Assembly (NCBI GenBank): GCA_030847615.1
Contig: JAUMIR010000004.1
Location: 71,765,001-71,829,000, forward strand
Reading direction: 5' to 3'
DNA: 64,000 nucleotides
DNA from: Gambelia wislizenii
Lineage: Eukaryota; Chordata; Lepidosauria; Squamata; Crotaphytidae
Shown here in pieces: positions 33,166-44,562 of this stretch (its first letter is position 1; each line of letters begins with the position of its first letter). The notes beneath the pieces were generated by a model, which searched no databases, was not told where the DNA came from, and saw nothing but the letters and a program-made list of their open reading frames with translations. Position numbers and translations under genes: made by a program.

Positions 33166-34970
33166 AGCCAACTTCAAACCACGGTGATAGTAACTGGCTT
33201 ACTGAAACTAAACACAACCAATATTTAACCACAGTTCTGGTTTTACAACATAGGAAGGTACAGTTATCTAAAGCAGAACTCAACACCTCTAACCTCTTCT
33301 CACTTGCATGTGAGGAGAGATGAGATGAGAGAGAGAGCAAGAGAGGAGAGATGGTAGCAGAGAAAGTAAGCCCAAGTGTTTCTGAAACTCATGCAAGACA
33401 CACTAAAACATGGGTTGTTGTTGATTCATATGAAAAGACTCACTATTTATTGCTTAATATATTCTAACCACACCTTGCTTCACATAAAGAAATGAGTAGG
33501 CTATCACCCAGATAATTAGGTGTTGTATAAAAGTCTCCTAAAACTACGGTTTTAATTTTTGTCCCTTTACAGAATTTCAGCAGGTTTTGCTTGTCATGCA
33601 ACCCTAAGTAAAACAAAGTGCAATCATTTCATCAACTATATAATGTAATTTTAAAAAGCTAAAAATTAATTGCCTCCATAAAAGGTAAAAGGGGTTTTAG
33701 CATGTATTAGCAGTACATCTGATAAGAATGATGGGCTGGTAGAAATCCACTAGACTGGGATACTTTTCCTACATTGTTCTCCAAGACTGAGTGTCCCTTT
33801 CCACCTGAGCTTCCCCGCTTTCCACCTCCTTCTCTATTCACACTACAGCTTGTCATCCTACTACAAGCAAGGGCAGGGTTGTCATTCTAGGACTTTGCTC
33901 ACAAAAGAGTGACAAGGACAACAAGCATCTTTACTGCACAGGTAAGGCATATGTGGCTCTCCAGATGTATAAACCACAATTCTCACACTTCCTAACCACT
34001 GATCATGTTGACTGTAGCTGATGGAAGTTGGTCCTCTACAACACATACATACCCCCCATGGTGTTCTGCAGGCTTACTGGAGAAATGGGTGTCAGATTTA
34101 TTCAAGATGTTGGGCATAAACAGGTGGAGTACTGTAGTCTTCATTACCTTGCTTATGAGTTCAGATGAAACCTACGTAAGCCATAAATGCTAGAAGTGTT
34201 TTATTACTTTGAAGACGTATGCAAAATACTTTGCAGGAGGTATAAGGAGTTTCCATTTGGTTAACATCAATTATTGGAGGGGGAGAGAAAAACCTCAAGA
34301 ATTTTATGTCAAGTGTTTTAAGTGCAAGTCACATGACAACTGAATGCCAAACAGTTGCAAAGACTCCCTCATTCACAAACATGCATAAAATTCAAATAAT
34401 ATTTGCAAACAAGAAATGAAAGGCAAGACTGAAAAGGCAAGGAACAATTTGCCCATTCATATGCTTGCTGTTTATTACTTTGTTTCTTTCTTTGGGAAGC
34501 TCTTCTTATGAAACAGTGGTTCATATAGTTCTTGCATCCTGACTATCTCTACATTTACTTGAAAGTAAGCCTCATTGAAACCAATCATTGTATTTTAACT
34601 GTGGTCACCAGTTTGCAACTGGTGTTTATGTTTATGTATCCTTTCACAAATAGAGTCCTTTCACAAATACAGAGTTTATGTATCCTTTCACAAATAGTCC
34701 TTTAACCTATCCTTTCCTCACCAGAAATTCTTCAAACTACAGTCCCCACCCTCCATAGCAACTGTGGTCATTGGCTGAACTGGCTGGAGATGATGAGAGG
34801 TACAGTCCCAAAGCATTTGGAAATTGCCAGGTTCAAGAAGGCAAATACAGACTATACTCCTAAACCCTCAAAATCAAAAAAGTATTCACTGCTGCTCAAA
34901 CAGTGTCCAATCCATCCACTTCACATTTTCTAGGCTTATACAATTGCTGCCATACTCTGCATGTCATTAG
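33166..34970. other. Mostly unassigned; two hAT-like remnants and a short triplication
   Basis: 'Atgtggctctccagatgt...gctgatggaagttggtcctctacaac' at 33946-34046 and 'aactacagtccccaccctcc...tggctggagatgatgagaggtacagtccc' at 34732-34830 look like decayed hAT-type MITEs. The phrase 'tcctttcacaaata' occurs three times between 34639 and 34698. No gene is supported. Confidence 0.45.
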
Positions 34971-35329
34971 ATTTTTCTTGGTTTTTTCTGGGCTATTCCG
35001 TGTTCTGGAATAGTTTGTTTCTGATGTTTCACCTGCATCTGTGGCTGGTATCTTCAGAGAATGGTTGGGTAGGAGTGTGTCTGGGCTTTATATGCTGTCA
35101 ACCCCTGTAGGGGAGTATATGTAAATTTGTGTAATTGAATGGTTAGTTTCTAGGTATAGAAATGCAAGGCTCGTTAGTGTCTGTTTGGCTGATGGTTGAT
35201 GGGCCATTATCTGTTGGGAATCCCTATGGCCCTGGGTGGAATTCCTTTGTAAGTGTTGAGTTTTAATTCTATTGTATTTCAAAACTAGGAGTCAGATTTT
35301 GTTTACTTTTAAGGTTTCTTCTTTCCTGT

Positions 35330-35610
35330 TGAAGTTGTCCAGGTGTTTGTGGATTTCAATAGCTTCTCTGTGCATTCTGACATGATAGTTGGTGGCCTGG
35401 TCCAGAATTTCTGTGTTTTTAAATAACATTTTGTGTCCAGGTTGGTTTATAACATGTTCTGCTACTGCTGATTTTTCTGGTTGGCCCAGTCTGCAGTGTC
35501 TCTCATGTTCCTTGATTCATGTTTGCACACTGCGTTTAGTGGTCCCTATTTAAACTTGTCCATAGCTGCATGGGATATGGTAAACTCCTGCAGTTGTGAG
35601 AGGGTCTCTT
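35330..35610 (-). pseudogene. PLE GIY-YIG endonuclease remnant (lineage 1)
   Basis: On the minus strand the frame reads GVYHIPCSYGQV, a stop where tyrosine of YIG is expected, then IGTTKRSVQT, stop, IKEHERHCRLGQPEKSAVAEHVINQPGHKMLFKN and onward to NFNRKEE. Both halves of the GIY-YIG motif are present, unlike in the 9.9-kb copy, but at least two stops inactivate it. Confidence 0.72.
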
Positions 35611-35893
35611 TTGTCCTTCACTGAGCATAGCATTTTTTGGATTTTTTGGTTGGTCTATAGATTGTTTGGAGGTTGCGTTTCCTCATCAGTTTCCCTATTC
35701 TGTCTGTGACTCCTTTGATGTATGGTAAAAATAGCTTCCCTTTGGGTGGCTGTTTTTCTTCTTCATTCCTGTGGTTTGTTCTGGGTCCAGCTACACTTGT
35801 GATGTCTGATCTGGAGTAACCATTAGCCTGTAGGGCCCAGTTTAGGTGTCTTAGTTCATCCTCCAGGTAGTGGGGTTCGCAGATCCAATGTTT

Positions 35894-36376
35894 TTATTGT
35901 GCTTCTTTTTTTTGTTCTGGGTGAAGATTGGAGTTCTTGTGTAGATATCTGTCCGTGTGTGGGGGTTTTCTGTATATCCTGTGACCTAACCATTGGTTTG
36001 GTTTGCAGATGACTAGGACATCCAAGAATGATAGTGTTCCTTCCTTCTCCTTTTCCATCGTGAATTGGATATTTGGGTGGATGCTGTTCAGGTGGTTCAG
36101 GAATGAGACCAAGTCTTCTTCTCCGTGGTTCCAAATGGTGAAAGTGTCATCCACATATTGGAACCATGTTGTGGGCTTTTTTGGTGCTGTTTCCAGGGCT
36201 TGCTTTTCAAAATGTTCAATGTAAAAGTTTGCTATCACTGGGCTCAGGGGGCTGCCCATAGCTACCCCATCTATCTGTTCGTAGAATTCATTATCCCACT
36301 GGAAGTAGCTTGTAGTGAGGCAGTGTTTGAACAAGGCTGCGATGACCTCAGGAAATATTTGTTGTACGAGTGCCAT
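35894..36376 (-). pseudogene. PLE reverse transcriptase, C-terminal half
   Basis: It starts at MALVQQIFPEV inside the RT and keeps GVAMGSPLSPVIANFY and the catalytic YVDD (complement 36146-36157). After it comes [18 protein letters not shown], so the tryptophan that is a stop in the 7.9-kb copy is intact here. It reads on through GTLSFLDVLVI and [19 protein letters not shown], then ends by frameshift at the same poly-lysine region (complement of a T run at 35906-35912) that breaks the other copy. Confidence 0.87.
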
Positions 36377-36438
36377 GGTGCTTACTTCACAATTTTAAAA
36401 AAAAAAAACAGTGGCAAAGCAGAGTCCTGCGCTTGCTC

Positions 36439-36465
36439 TGTGTGTGTGTGTGTGTGTGTGTGTGT
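36439..36465. repeat. (TG)n microsatellite
   Basis: Uninterrupted TG run just beyond the truncated 5' end of the minus-strand PLE. Confidence 0.95.
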
Positions 36466-36596
36466 TAAAGATCATAATCATCTTCAGTAAGGGTTCTTGC
36501 AAACATTAAAGTTAAAATGAACTAACTGATAAGAAGAAAGAATGACCTCCTTAAGAAAAGGAAACTTGATTACATAACTGATTGGCCAAGAATGTA

Positions 36597-36815
36597 CAGA
36601 TCAACCCCCCGTATTCACAGATTCAGTATCCAGTTTCACTTATCTACATCCAAAATAGATTCTCTCTAGGCATTTCTAGGTCGTCCAATTTGATTCTATG
36701 GCCAACTTTTGCCATTCTCCTCATTGAAAGTAATAGTGTTCCCTATTATCCACGGTTTCAGGTATCCACGATGGCGTCTTGGAACATATCCCTCATGGAT
36801 ATGGGGGTCAACCTG
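36597..36815. mobile_element. Tigger-like MITE, second subfamily
   Basis: It starts CAGATCAACCCCCCGTATTC after TA and ends GGGGGTCAACCTG before TA, giving complementary ends. The interior ('gcatttctaggtcgtccaa', 'attatccacggtttcaggtatccac') differs from the MER2-like copies but shares the 'tatccac' theme. No transposase. Confidence 0.7.
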
Positions 36816-37149
36816 TATTTGGATTAACACACATGCACACGCATACACCAGCAACACCAGATCATTCTCCACATCTCCAGTAACAATAAATTGACAGTGC
36901 TTGTCACTTTACAAGGTTTCTATGTACAGATTCTCATGTCTAACTTTCCTGGAACAGGTTGCTATTGACCTTTTTTTCACAGCAGGAAGAAGAAGGAGAA
37001 GCAAAAGAAGAGGACCAACAACAGTAGTAACAGAGAGGTGGCTGCTGCTAGCAGTGGAGGAGAAGGTTTACACAACATCACCAACAATGTCCCTGGCCAC
37101 TTGTCCATCCCAGAGAAACCATCTGTATTGGAGACCATGCACACAGTAG
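36816..37149. other. Unassigned sequence
   Basis: A purine-rich stretch (36983-37030) produces a low-complexity frame on each strand; neither resembles a protein domain. Confidence 0.4.
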
Positions 37150-37277
37150 CAGGGCTGGGAATCATGTAGCATTCCCTGGGTGATTGGACTGCAAGTCCTG
37201 GTATCATAGTGAATGGGAAGGGATGTTGGAAGCTGCTGTACAACAACATCTGGAAGGCCACATAGTTCCCATCCTTG
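37150..37277. mobile_element. hAT-like MITE remnant
   Basis: The left end 'cagggctgggaatcatgtagc' pairs with the reverse complement of the right end ('caaggatgggaactatgtggcc'). The next bases, 'ttccagatgttg', are typical of amniote hAT MITEs. Confidence 0.6.
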
Positions 37278-39007
37278 TACTAAATGACTCTGCTATAAAT
37301 AATAACTTTCTTAAAATATTGCACTATAATGGTTCTGCACTGTTATGATAATCACCCAGCCTGAGTAATCAATCATGCTTCCCTAGATTATTCTGAATAG
37401 ACGGGCAGGTTATTATCAGGAAAGACTATAGACTCGCTATCACTTCTGAGGCAGAATGACTTTCCCTCCAACTCTCATTCTGTAGTACAAATGCTTCTCT
37501 GGTTCTTAGGGACAAAACAGCCATTATTGTCAACTTTTACAGCCTGCAACAATGATTCAACATTATATGATATTAAATCACTTTTTAATTATTATTTGAA
37601 GGTACGGGAATGCACTTCTGTCATTTTAATATATTTTAATCTGCCTCACTTTCTAGGAAATCAAGGCAACACACATGCCCCCCTCCCTTCATCTACACAA
37701 CCATCTGGCAAGATTGGCTAGGCAGAGGCAGTGCACATGGTTTCACATTTTCCATTGAGGTTAATGACTCTGCAGGGATTTGAACCCATGTACCACTGGG
37801 CCAACACTGTCTATTACACAATGCTGGTTCAGCAGAAAAACTGAGTACAGCTCTCCCTGTCTCCACATATCATTGGATGTGTATTAAAGATCATACTATT
37901 GTCACTGGATAGGGATACAGCAGTATGTCTCACAAAAACTAAAAGACGGTTGGCACATGCTTTGAGTGACTGTCTGGGTAAACCATGCACAAACGGAAGG
38001 ACCCTAGCCAAGAAAGGGAAAGTCTGAGAGTTCATTTCAGGTTACCAGATAAGCACTGTTAAATGCACCAGCACATTTCTCTTGACCTGCTTTCACCTTG
38101 AATTGTGTGTGATATAGGTCATCATGCCTATTTAAAACCATTTAGATCCCTTGAGGGGATGGCCTAAAGACCTAATAAATGTACTGAAGCAGAGTTTTCC
38201 ATAGAAAGAGACCTTTCAGCTCATCTTTTCAAACCTAGTAAATAAATGCTCCTTCTGGGCATATAGAGAATGACTGACAATCATTCTACAAGCTAATCAT
38301 GCTTATAGTTGTGTACACTGATAGAACTCCTGTTCCCAATGGGGGGAGTGCTCCTTAATCCCACCACCAATTACAGCTAGATGGTGGCTATCAGTCCTGA
38401 AGATGCTTAAAATCCCAAATTCATTTCTCAGTATATCCAGAGAAAGGACTCAAGAAAGATGCATTCTGCAATCCTGGGAAACCTCTGCCGATCAGTGCAG
38501 AGAGTTGTGAGCTTGATGGGCCAATGGTCTGACCCAGTAAAAGGCAGCTTTCCTTTGTTCCTTTGTTCTTGTTCCAAATAGGGGAAGTGTTGGGTTACCT
38601 AAAGTGAGCATAGCTGGATAATTCATCTTTTTACACAATGATATCCATTGTTATTCTGAGAAAGCAACCCTGACATACTCCATCAGTAATGTAAATGCAG
38701 AAACACAAGACCTTCAATGTGATATGTTACTGTTAGACCCAGACTAAACTAGAGATTAATGGATAGATCCCAAAAAGTCACATATGAAGAATGCAGCAGA
38801 GGAAGGGACAATTCCCAAAATACCTGTGCTAGCAATGAGCTTTCTTAAACACAGTTTATTTTCATTTAGTACTCAAGAATCAACTGGAAATCCCAAATGC
38901 TCATCAGAAGCACAGATTACAATGCTGAATTTTTCTGATCAAGTCCTAAAAAGGTAGCAAACTTTCCATTCAGGCAGTAAATCACAGCATCAGTCTCTAC
39001 CAATATA
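37278..39007. other. Mostly unassigned; SINE head remnant and LINE-like tail
   Basis: At 37760-37830 a minus-strand phrase containing 'gcagggatttgaaccca' looks like a tRNA-derived SINE head. At 38480-38575, 'gagcttgatgggccaatggtctgacccagtaaaaggcagctttcctttgttcctttgttc' (read in pieces) is a phrase I recognise as a frequent 3' tail of a squamate dispersed repeat. No gene is supported. Confidence 0.4.
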
Positions 39008-39216
39008 CAGCCGGCCCTCCATATCCATGGGTTCTGCATCCATGGATCCAACCACCCATGGCTCAAAAATATTTGGAGAGGCAAAGCTTGCAGTTTGCCA
39101 TTTTATATAAGGGATGTGTTTTACTATGCCATTGTATATAATGGGACTTGAGCATCTATGGATTTTGGTATCCACGTGTGGCCCTGGAACCAAATCCCAA
39201 CTGAGGGTCACTGTAC
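39008..39216. mobile_element. Tigger/MER2-like MITE with tandem right-end duplication
   Basis: It starts CAGCCGGCCCTCCATATCC after TA. It has the 'ccatggatccaaccacccatggctcaaaaatatttgg' interior and 'ccattttatataaggga' block, and ends with 'gagggtcactg' before TA. The end phrase 'gggtcactgta' is repeated three times up to about 39243. Confidence 0.8.
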
Positions 39217-41178
39217 TGAGGGTCACTGTAACTAGGGTCACTGTAACTAGGAGCTAACTGAAGACACTCAGTTAATTCATTCTGTTTTACACTGTTGCTA
39301 CAGGTCTAGTTGCAAATCCCTAAAATGGCTAGATGTGTCAACTCATTACTACCACCTGATCTACTAGAACCACAGAATACACAGTCAGTCATTTTCAAAA
39401 CATGTGAATTATTTTTTTAAAATAATTCTCTTTAGGAATTATCTTGTTTTACGAGGCCAGTCATAGTTACATGGCTCATCCTTTTTAATCTTTTGGTACT
39501 GGCACAGGAGTTCCACTGAACTCAATCAAGCTTTGAAAAAATATACACAGTCCTGTGAAACATCAATACAACCATCACCTATTTGTTCCAATCCACAGTG
39601 AACAAGACTGTCTCTTGTATCCATAACAACCTGCATTTATACACAGGAACCCCCTAGTGAATGGAGTGATAAAAATTATTCATGAAAAATATGTGTAACT
39701 CCTGCCTCTGGCAATGCATGAAAACTGCAGGCTGGATTTCCATCTCCTCTCATGCTGCCCCCCCACATCATATAGAGTTGCTTATACCATTACTGAACTG
39801 CTCAATACCTCTCCCTTGTAGCTGAAGAGAGACCTGTATTCCTTAAACTTAAGTAACAACAAAATCTGATTTGAAAAACTATAGGAATGGTACATCACTA
39901 TCTTGGGCTGATAGATAGCTATTGCTTCAAAATCCAGCCTGTCAATTAGAAGAGAGCAACAAGTCAGAACACAATCCCCGGGAGTAATAACCAGCTTAAC
40001 CTCAGTTAATAACTACTGCAATCACTGCTTACCAGAGGTCACACTTTATCTTCCTGGTTCAGACTGGACTGCTGATCTTAAAAACACATTGAAATCGCCC
40101 ATTCTCTTCTTGCTTTACTGAGCACAGAATTGTATCACCTTCATCCTTGGGCACTGAGAGACATTTCAAATTTAACAGGCAAACAATGAAACAGGATTGT
40201 CACTAGTGACGAGGGAAGAAATGTATTCTGTTTATTTTGTTAAGAAATAAGAAATCCAGTTTGCCCCTTCTAGAACCCAAAGTGGACCCAAACACAATCT
40301 GTGGTCAGAAGTATGTACATTTTGCACAAATAAATGTGTTAAAATGCATAAAAAACACGTTCATTCAAAAAAAAGTGTTCATAAATATTCTGTAGTCAAT
40401 GCAAGAAAAATGAGTAGCACACAATTAACATAGCCATTTTGAAAAGTGTGCATGAAAGAAAACATGCACACATTTTAATGTAGAAAGAAAAAGAAGCAAA
40501 CTTAGCAAATTGGTACAGATAATGAGTTTTAACAAGCTTCAACGGAGAACTGGAAAATATCAGGGAGCTCAGGTTTTGACAGATTTTCACTATAGCTAAG
40601 ATACCAAGCCCAATACACATTTTCCGGTAGATCTCATTATTCTCTCTCAGAAGCTTTTAATTAAGCTTAATGCTTCCTTTTTCATGGAGATTAGGCCTAC
40701 CAGTTTCATTTACATAGAGAAAGTAAACATGTGCTCCCTGGGGTGCATAAGAACAGAATGGCAGTAAAGAGGAGAGCCACTTCTATCTTTTTCAAACCAT
40801 AAGTATTAGGGTATTTTCCCACTTTGGGAAACCAATTTGGGACCAACCAATTTGGGACCAAAATTTTAACACATGTGTATGTGTGTGTGTGTATAAAGAT
40901 CATTTTAGGAAATAAATTGTGACATGTGGTGAATGCAGGATGAATTCTAGAAGATTTGGAGGCAAATCATTGTCCTAAGCTGTGGGCATAAATGATGACA
41001 TGAATTGTACTGCACTGTGCACTGAATATAACCAAGCACACAAATAAGCAGATAGCAATGTAGTGATTGATTTGCAGGCATGTTGCCAAGTTTACTTAAC
41101 ATTTTTCAAAAGTGGTATCAGCTATATAACTACTATCTAATTACTGCAGGTTACATCAGGTATACCAGTTCAAAAATA
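39217..41178. other. Unassigned AT-rich sequence
   Basis: No supported gene. The stretch 40310-40490 is rich in 'tgcacaaa', 'gtgcatgaa' and 'catgcacac' words in both orientations and may be a decayed palindromic element. A TG/TA run lies at about 40876-40893. Confidence 0.35.
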
Positions 41179-41405
41179 CAGTTGGCCCTCCATGTCCACA
41201 GGTTCTGCATCCACTGAGTCAACCAACCATGGCTTGGAAATATTTGGGGGGTAAAAATTCTGAAAAGCAAACTTTACTGTTTGCCATTTTATATAAGGGA
41301 CACCATTTTACTACACCATTGTACTTAATGGGACTTGAGCATCCACAGATTCGGTATTAATGGAGGTCCTGGAATCAACCCCCAGCAGATATCAAGGACC
41401 CACTG
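41179..41405. mobile_element. Tigger/MER2-like MITE
   Basis: It starts CAGTTGGCCCTCCATGTCC after TA and ends AAGGACCCACTG before TA. The interior 'ccaaccatggcttggaaatatttgg' and 'ttgccattttatataagggacaccattttac' match the 39-kb copy. About 227 bases, no coding capacity. Confidence 0.82.
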
Positions 41406-42079
41406 TAAGAGAACTGTTAGACACGCTTGCTAGAAATTCATATTTACTGCACATTTCAATTCCCAGTCTGCCTTATGCACAACCAAATGTTTCTCATCAC
41501 AAATATATTAAGTGTAATTATTATTTAACTGTAAAACTGCAATTTTTTCTATGCCAAAATTCTGTTTGTTGATGCCAGCCTAGAACTTTGTAACCTTAAA
41601 GCAAAATTCTATGGAATTTGCTTTGTAATTCAAAATTGACCTTCCAATTATATGCTTAGTAGAATGCACTGCAAAAGGAAACAAATGTTTGATAGAAATG
41701 CAGCATGACTGTGGCATTCCCTTTCTGCAGGAGCACTCTCTTCAAAGATCAGATTAAGAAGACTATGAGAAAATGCATACTGATTTTATCTGTAATTAAA
41801 TGAATCCTTCCAGAATGACTGGAATGGATCTTCAGCACTGCACATCCAGCTTTGTATTTGCCATCTATAATTTGCTCTAAAACATATAATGTTATGACGT
41901 GATTTACTCAAGAGAAGCAATATACTGTAGGAGTGTCAAATAACATTACTACTGCTAGGTAACAACATTTATATAGCATTCAAAGCAATCTTAGTAATCT
42001 TTACAACCTTGAAAAGTAGGTCATCATGATATACCAATATTGCAGGCAGCTACTTGGGAAAGTAATGATTCACTTAAGA
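41406..42079. other. Unassigned, repeat-poor sequence
   Basis: Segment 41640-41900 is repeat-free and contains 'tctgtaattaaatgaatcc' and 'tttgtatttgccatctataattt'. It is a weak conserved-element candidate. No gene. Confidence 0.3.
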
Positions 42080-42082
42080 CCT

Positions 42083-42625
42083 GGGGTTCGTTTACACAGC
42101 AGATTTATTGTGGCAACTTGCGCTTTAATTCTTTTCCACAACTGTGCCAGTCAGGTTTTTTTTTCTAATTATACTGCTTTTTCGTTCAGACTTGAAAAAG
42201 TGTGTGAGGCGTGGCCTCCCAAGCAGAGGGATGCTTTATGGGGAAGCAGATAGACCCTCCTTTGAAGCCCTGCATTTTCGAGCTAAAGAAAGACTCACAG
42301 ACTGCCAAAATAGCAGGGGGAAAGATCAAAGAAGTGGCTCTGTCTCTGTATCTCTCTAAATCTGCCTATAAATGAACTCAGTCACTCCCCGAAGCAGAGA
42401 CACAGCAATCTCCCCATCTGCCCTGGCATCTCAGCTGAAAGACCTTGCTGCCATGCCGTGGATCCTCAGGTGAACCTATCACAAGTTTTTTCAGCACAAT
42501 TTGTTTAGTCAGGGTTCACAGACTTGCAAAATAGCAGAGGATTTTTCTAAGTTTCCTGATTGCTACTGAATTGTCCCCCTCCCTCCCCCAATCACAATGC
42601 AGCTCTGCTGCAGCTCTTAGTGAAA

Positions 42626-42658
<33 letters not shown>

Positions 42659-43068
42659 CCCCTCCCTCCCTCCCCCAAGCAGAGCTGACAGATGGGAATT
42701 TTATGATTGAAAGGTCCTAGGAATCCTTTTTCTTGGCAGACTTGCAAAATAGCAAAAAGATTTTTCAAAGTTTCCTGATCACTACTGAACTCAGTCCCCC
42801 TCTTTTAAGCCCACCCCTGCATCATAGCAACCAATCATAATGCAGCTCTGCTGTAGCCCTTAGCAGAATGGTTGTTTACACTGCCAATAATGTGCTACAT
42901 TGCAAATATACCAGCAAAAGTAGCAACATCCCTTGCCATGCTATATTTGGGTATTTTACCTTCCCCCCTTCTGAATGAGGCGATGCTGTGGTGCGATCCG
43001 TGAGAACTATGAGCTATCTTAAAGGTATATTTAGAGGAATATTTGCCCATGTAAATGACCCCCTGGTC
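42083..43068 (+). mobile_element. Large nonautonomous DNA element, copy A
   Basis: The left end GGGGTTCGTTTACACAGCAG (about 42085) and the reversed right end GGGGGTCATTTACATGGGCA (43049-43067) are imperfect inverted repeats. The interior shares blocks with copy B: 'gaggcgtggcctcccaagca', 'ccaatca.a.tgcagctctgctg' and 'ccccttctgaatgag'. The block 'aatcacaatgcagctctgctg' occurs twice (42588 and 42833), each preceded by 'cttgcaaaatagca', so this copy has an internal duplication. It contains a (TC)n run at 42630-42658. No transposase. Confidence 0.65.
42630..42658. repeat. (TC)n microsatellite inside copy A
   Basis: Uninterrupted TC run of about 14 units. Confidence 0.95.
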
Positions 43069-43083
43069 AGAAGGCACATGATA

Positions 43084-43146
43084 AAGAAACCTTGTAGAAG
43101 CTAAGCAGGTCTGGGGCAGGTCCGGTGCGTGGTTGAGAGACTGCCA
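43084..43146 (+). mobile_element. 5S rRNA-derived SINE fragment
   Basis: 'Agaagctaagcaggtctggggcaggtccggtgcgtggttgagagactgcc' resembles the internal control region of eukaryotic 5S rRNA (…gaagctaagcaggg…, …gggagaccgcctgg…). It is too diverged and short to be a 5S gene, and the 5' 5S sequence is absent. SINEs with 5S heads, including 5S-Sauria, are known in squamates. The body downstream is not recognisable. Confidence 0.6.
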
Positions 43147-43671
43147 AACAACTTCATGTACATCTTGACAATCATCACAGGAAAAATGTAGTGTATATAT
43201 TAATAAGGAAGACCAGCTAAAGTGTTTATGAGCAATATGACATTTGAAATGGGAATATCCTGGTTCATATATTAGTCTCAGCCACTATTGTTTATTAATT
43301 CAGTTCTTCTTCTGAACTTTATTATTGATTAGAAATGTTCAATTTCTGACTTCTGGGTGAGACAATGGCAGGCCGATGTCCCTTCATGGAGCTCCGTGAA
43401 AGAGAAAGCTGCAGCAACAACAATAACAAGTTCAGAGGCAAGTTCTGGCTAGTGAATTTCTCCCTGGAGAAGAAGAAAGTACAGAGATCTCCCAAACAGG
43501 TCCAGGAAATCCATTACTAATGAGGAGACCACAGGTGTTTAAGCAGTTGACAGTTAGCAAAGTGGGGGGGACTGTGGGAATTCCACCATGCTCATGCCAC
43601 TGTATGTAAGAATCTAAAGGACACTGAACCTGCAACCTCACTTTCTTAATTACGTCTTAAGAACACCTGGG

Positions 43672-44007
43672 GCTCAGTTACACAGCAGTTTTTATTGCGA
43701 TAGTTTGCACTTTAGCACTTTTTCGCACCAATGGCGGGTAGTTTAGATGATTTATTGGGAAATTGGTTGCTCTGTTTATTTTTTCGCTTTCTGGTTCAGA
43801 CAGGCAAAGGTGGAGGCGTGGCCTCCCAAGCACATCTGGGGGAAGATGAGAAAGAGGGAGGGAAAGAGAGAGATAGAGATAAAAAGTGCTCTGATCTTTC
43901 TCTCCTGAGGAATGCCTGCTAGTTTTCATGTCTCTTCTTCCTAAAGCTCTTTCAGCCATGGAGGAGCTATTCCCCCCAATCAAGCCCCCCTTCCCCTCAT
44001 CCACTCT

Positions 44008-44053
<46 letters not shown>

Positions 44054-44562
44054 AATGTGATCAGAGGAGTGCGAGCGAGCGAACAGTTGGAGGAGCCCAT
44101 CACTGCTCAATCTCCCTCCCTTCCCTCCCTCCCTCCCTCTCTCTCTCACATGCACACATAGCCAAGCAAGCTGCAGACAGCTTACTGGATTTTTTCCATG
44201 GCTGAAAACAACAGGGGCTTGATCTTTTCATTTCAGCTCCTCCATCTCTTGCAAGCCCACTCCCTCCTTGGACAGCCCAACCAATCACAGCGCAGCTCTG
44301 CTGTGATTGTATTGGAAAGATTTCTGGTAGTTCATACAGAGTTTTCCAAAATGGTAATTCACACAATCAGTAATCCGTTAAGTCGCACTACTTTTCAAAA
44401 AAGTCGGGAAAAGTAGCAAAATCCCCTATCACACTACTTTTGAGTTTTTGAGTTCCCCCCCCCTTCTGAATGAGTTGATACTGTGGCGCGAAGTGTGGGA
44501 ACAATTAGGAATCTTAGCAATTTATTTAAGGGAATATTTTGCCGTGTAAATGGGGCCCTCGT
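43672..44562 (+). mobile_element. Large nonautonomous DNA element, copy B
   Basis: The left end GGGGCTCAGTTACACAGCAG (43672) and the reversed right end GGGCCCCATTTACACGGCA are inverted repeats. It shares 'ttgcgatagtttgc.ctttagcactttttcgc'-type left sequence, 'ggaggcgtggcctcccaagcac', 'ccaatcacagcgcagctctgctg' and 'cccttctgaatgag' with copy A, in the same orientation. It is somewhat shorter than A. Open frames inside are microsatellite-driven and not genes. Confidence 0.65.
44012..44054. repeat. Compound (TC)n(CA)n microsatellite inside copy B
   Basis: A TC run followed directly by a CA run. A further CCCT-rich stretch lies at 44110-44145. Confidence 0.95.

Larger units (their letters stand above)
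34975..36388 (-). mobile_element. Penelope-like element, 5'-truncated (lineage 1)
   Basis: Minus-strand PLE closely related to the 7.9-kb copy. It includes the second half of the RT, the linker, a GIY-YIG endonuclease with stops, and the shared 3' tail (complement 34975-35245). The 5' end is cut inside the RT, next to an A run at 36398-36410. Truncation at the 5' end is the usual outcome of target-primed reverse transcription. Confidence 0.85.

Noticed and set aside
34639..34698. Three spaced repeats of 'tcctttcacaaata' as a CRISPR-like array
   Set aside because: The spacing is irregular and very short, and the genome is eukaryotic. This is a local duplication.
36977..37261. Arginine/lysine- or phenylalanine/leucine-rich frames
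   Set aside because: They arise from a purine-rich tract and overlap a hAT-like remnant; no domain.
43084..43146. Functional 5S rRNA gene
   Set aside because: Only part of the 5S internal region is present, with many mismatches and no 5' half or terminator.
43678..44161. Overlapping frames on both strands (141 and 77 codons)
   Set aside because: Driven by TC/CA microsatellites within a nonautonomous element; low-complexity peptides.
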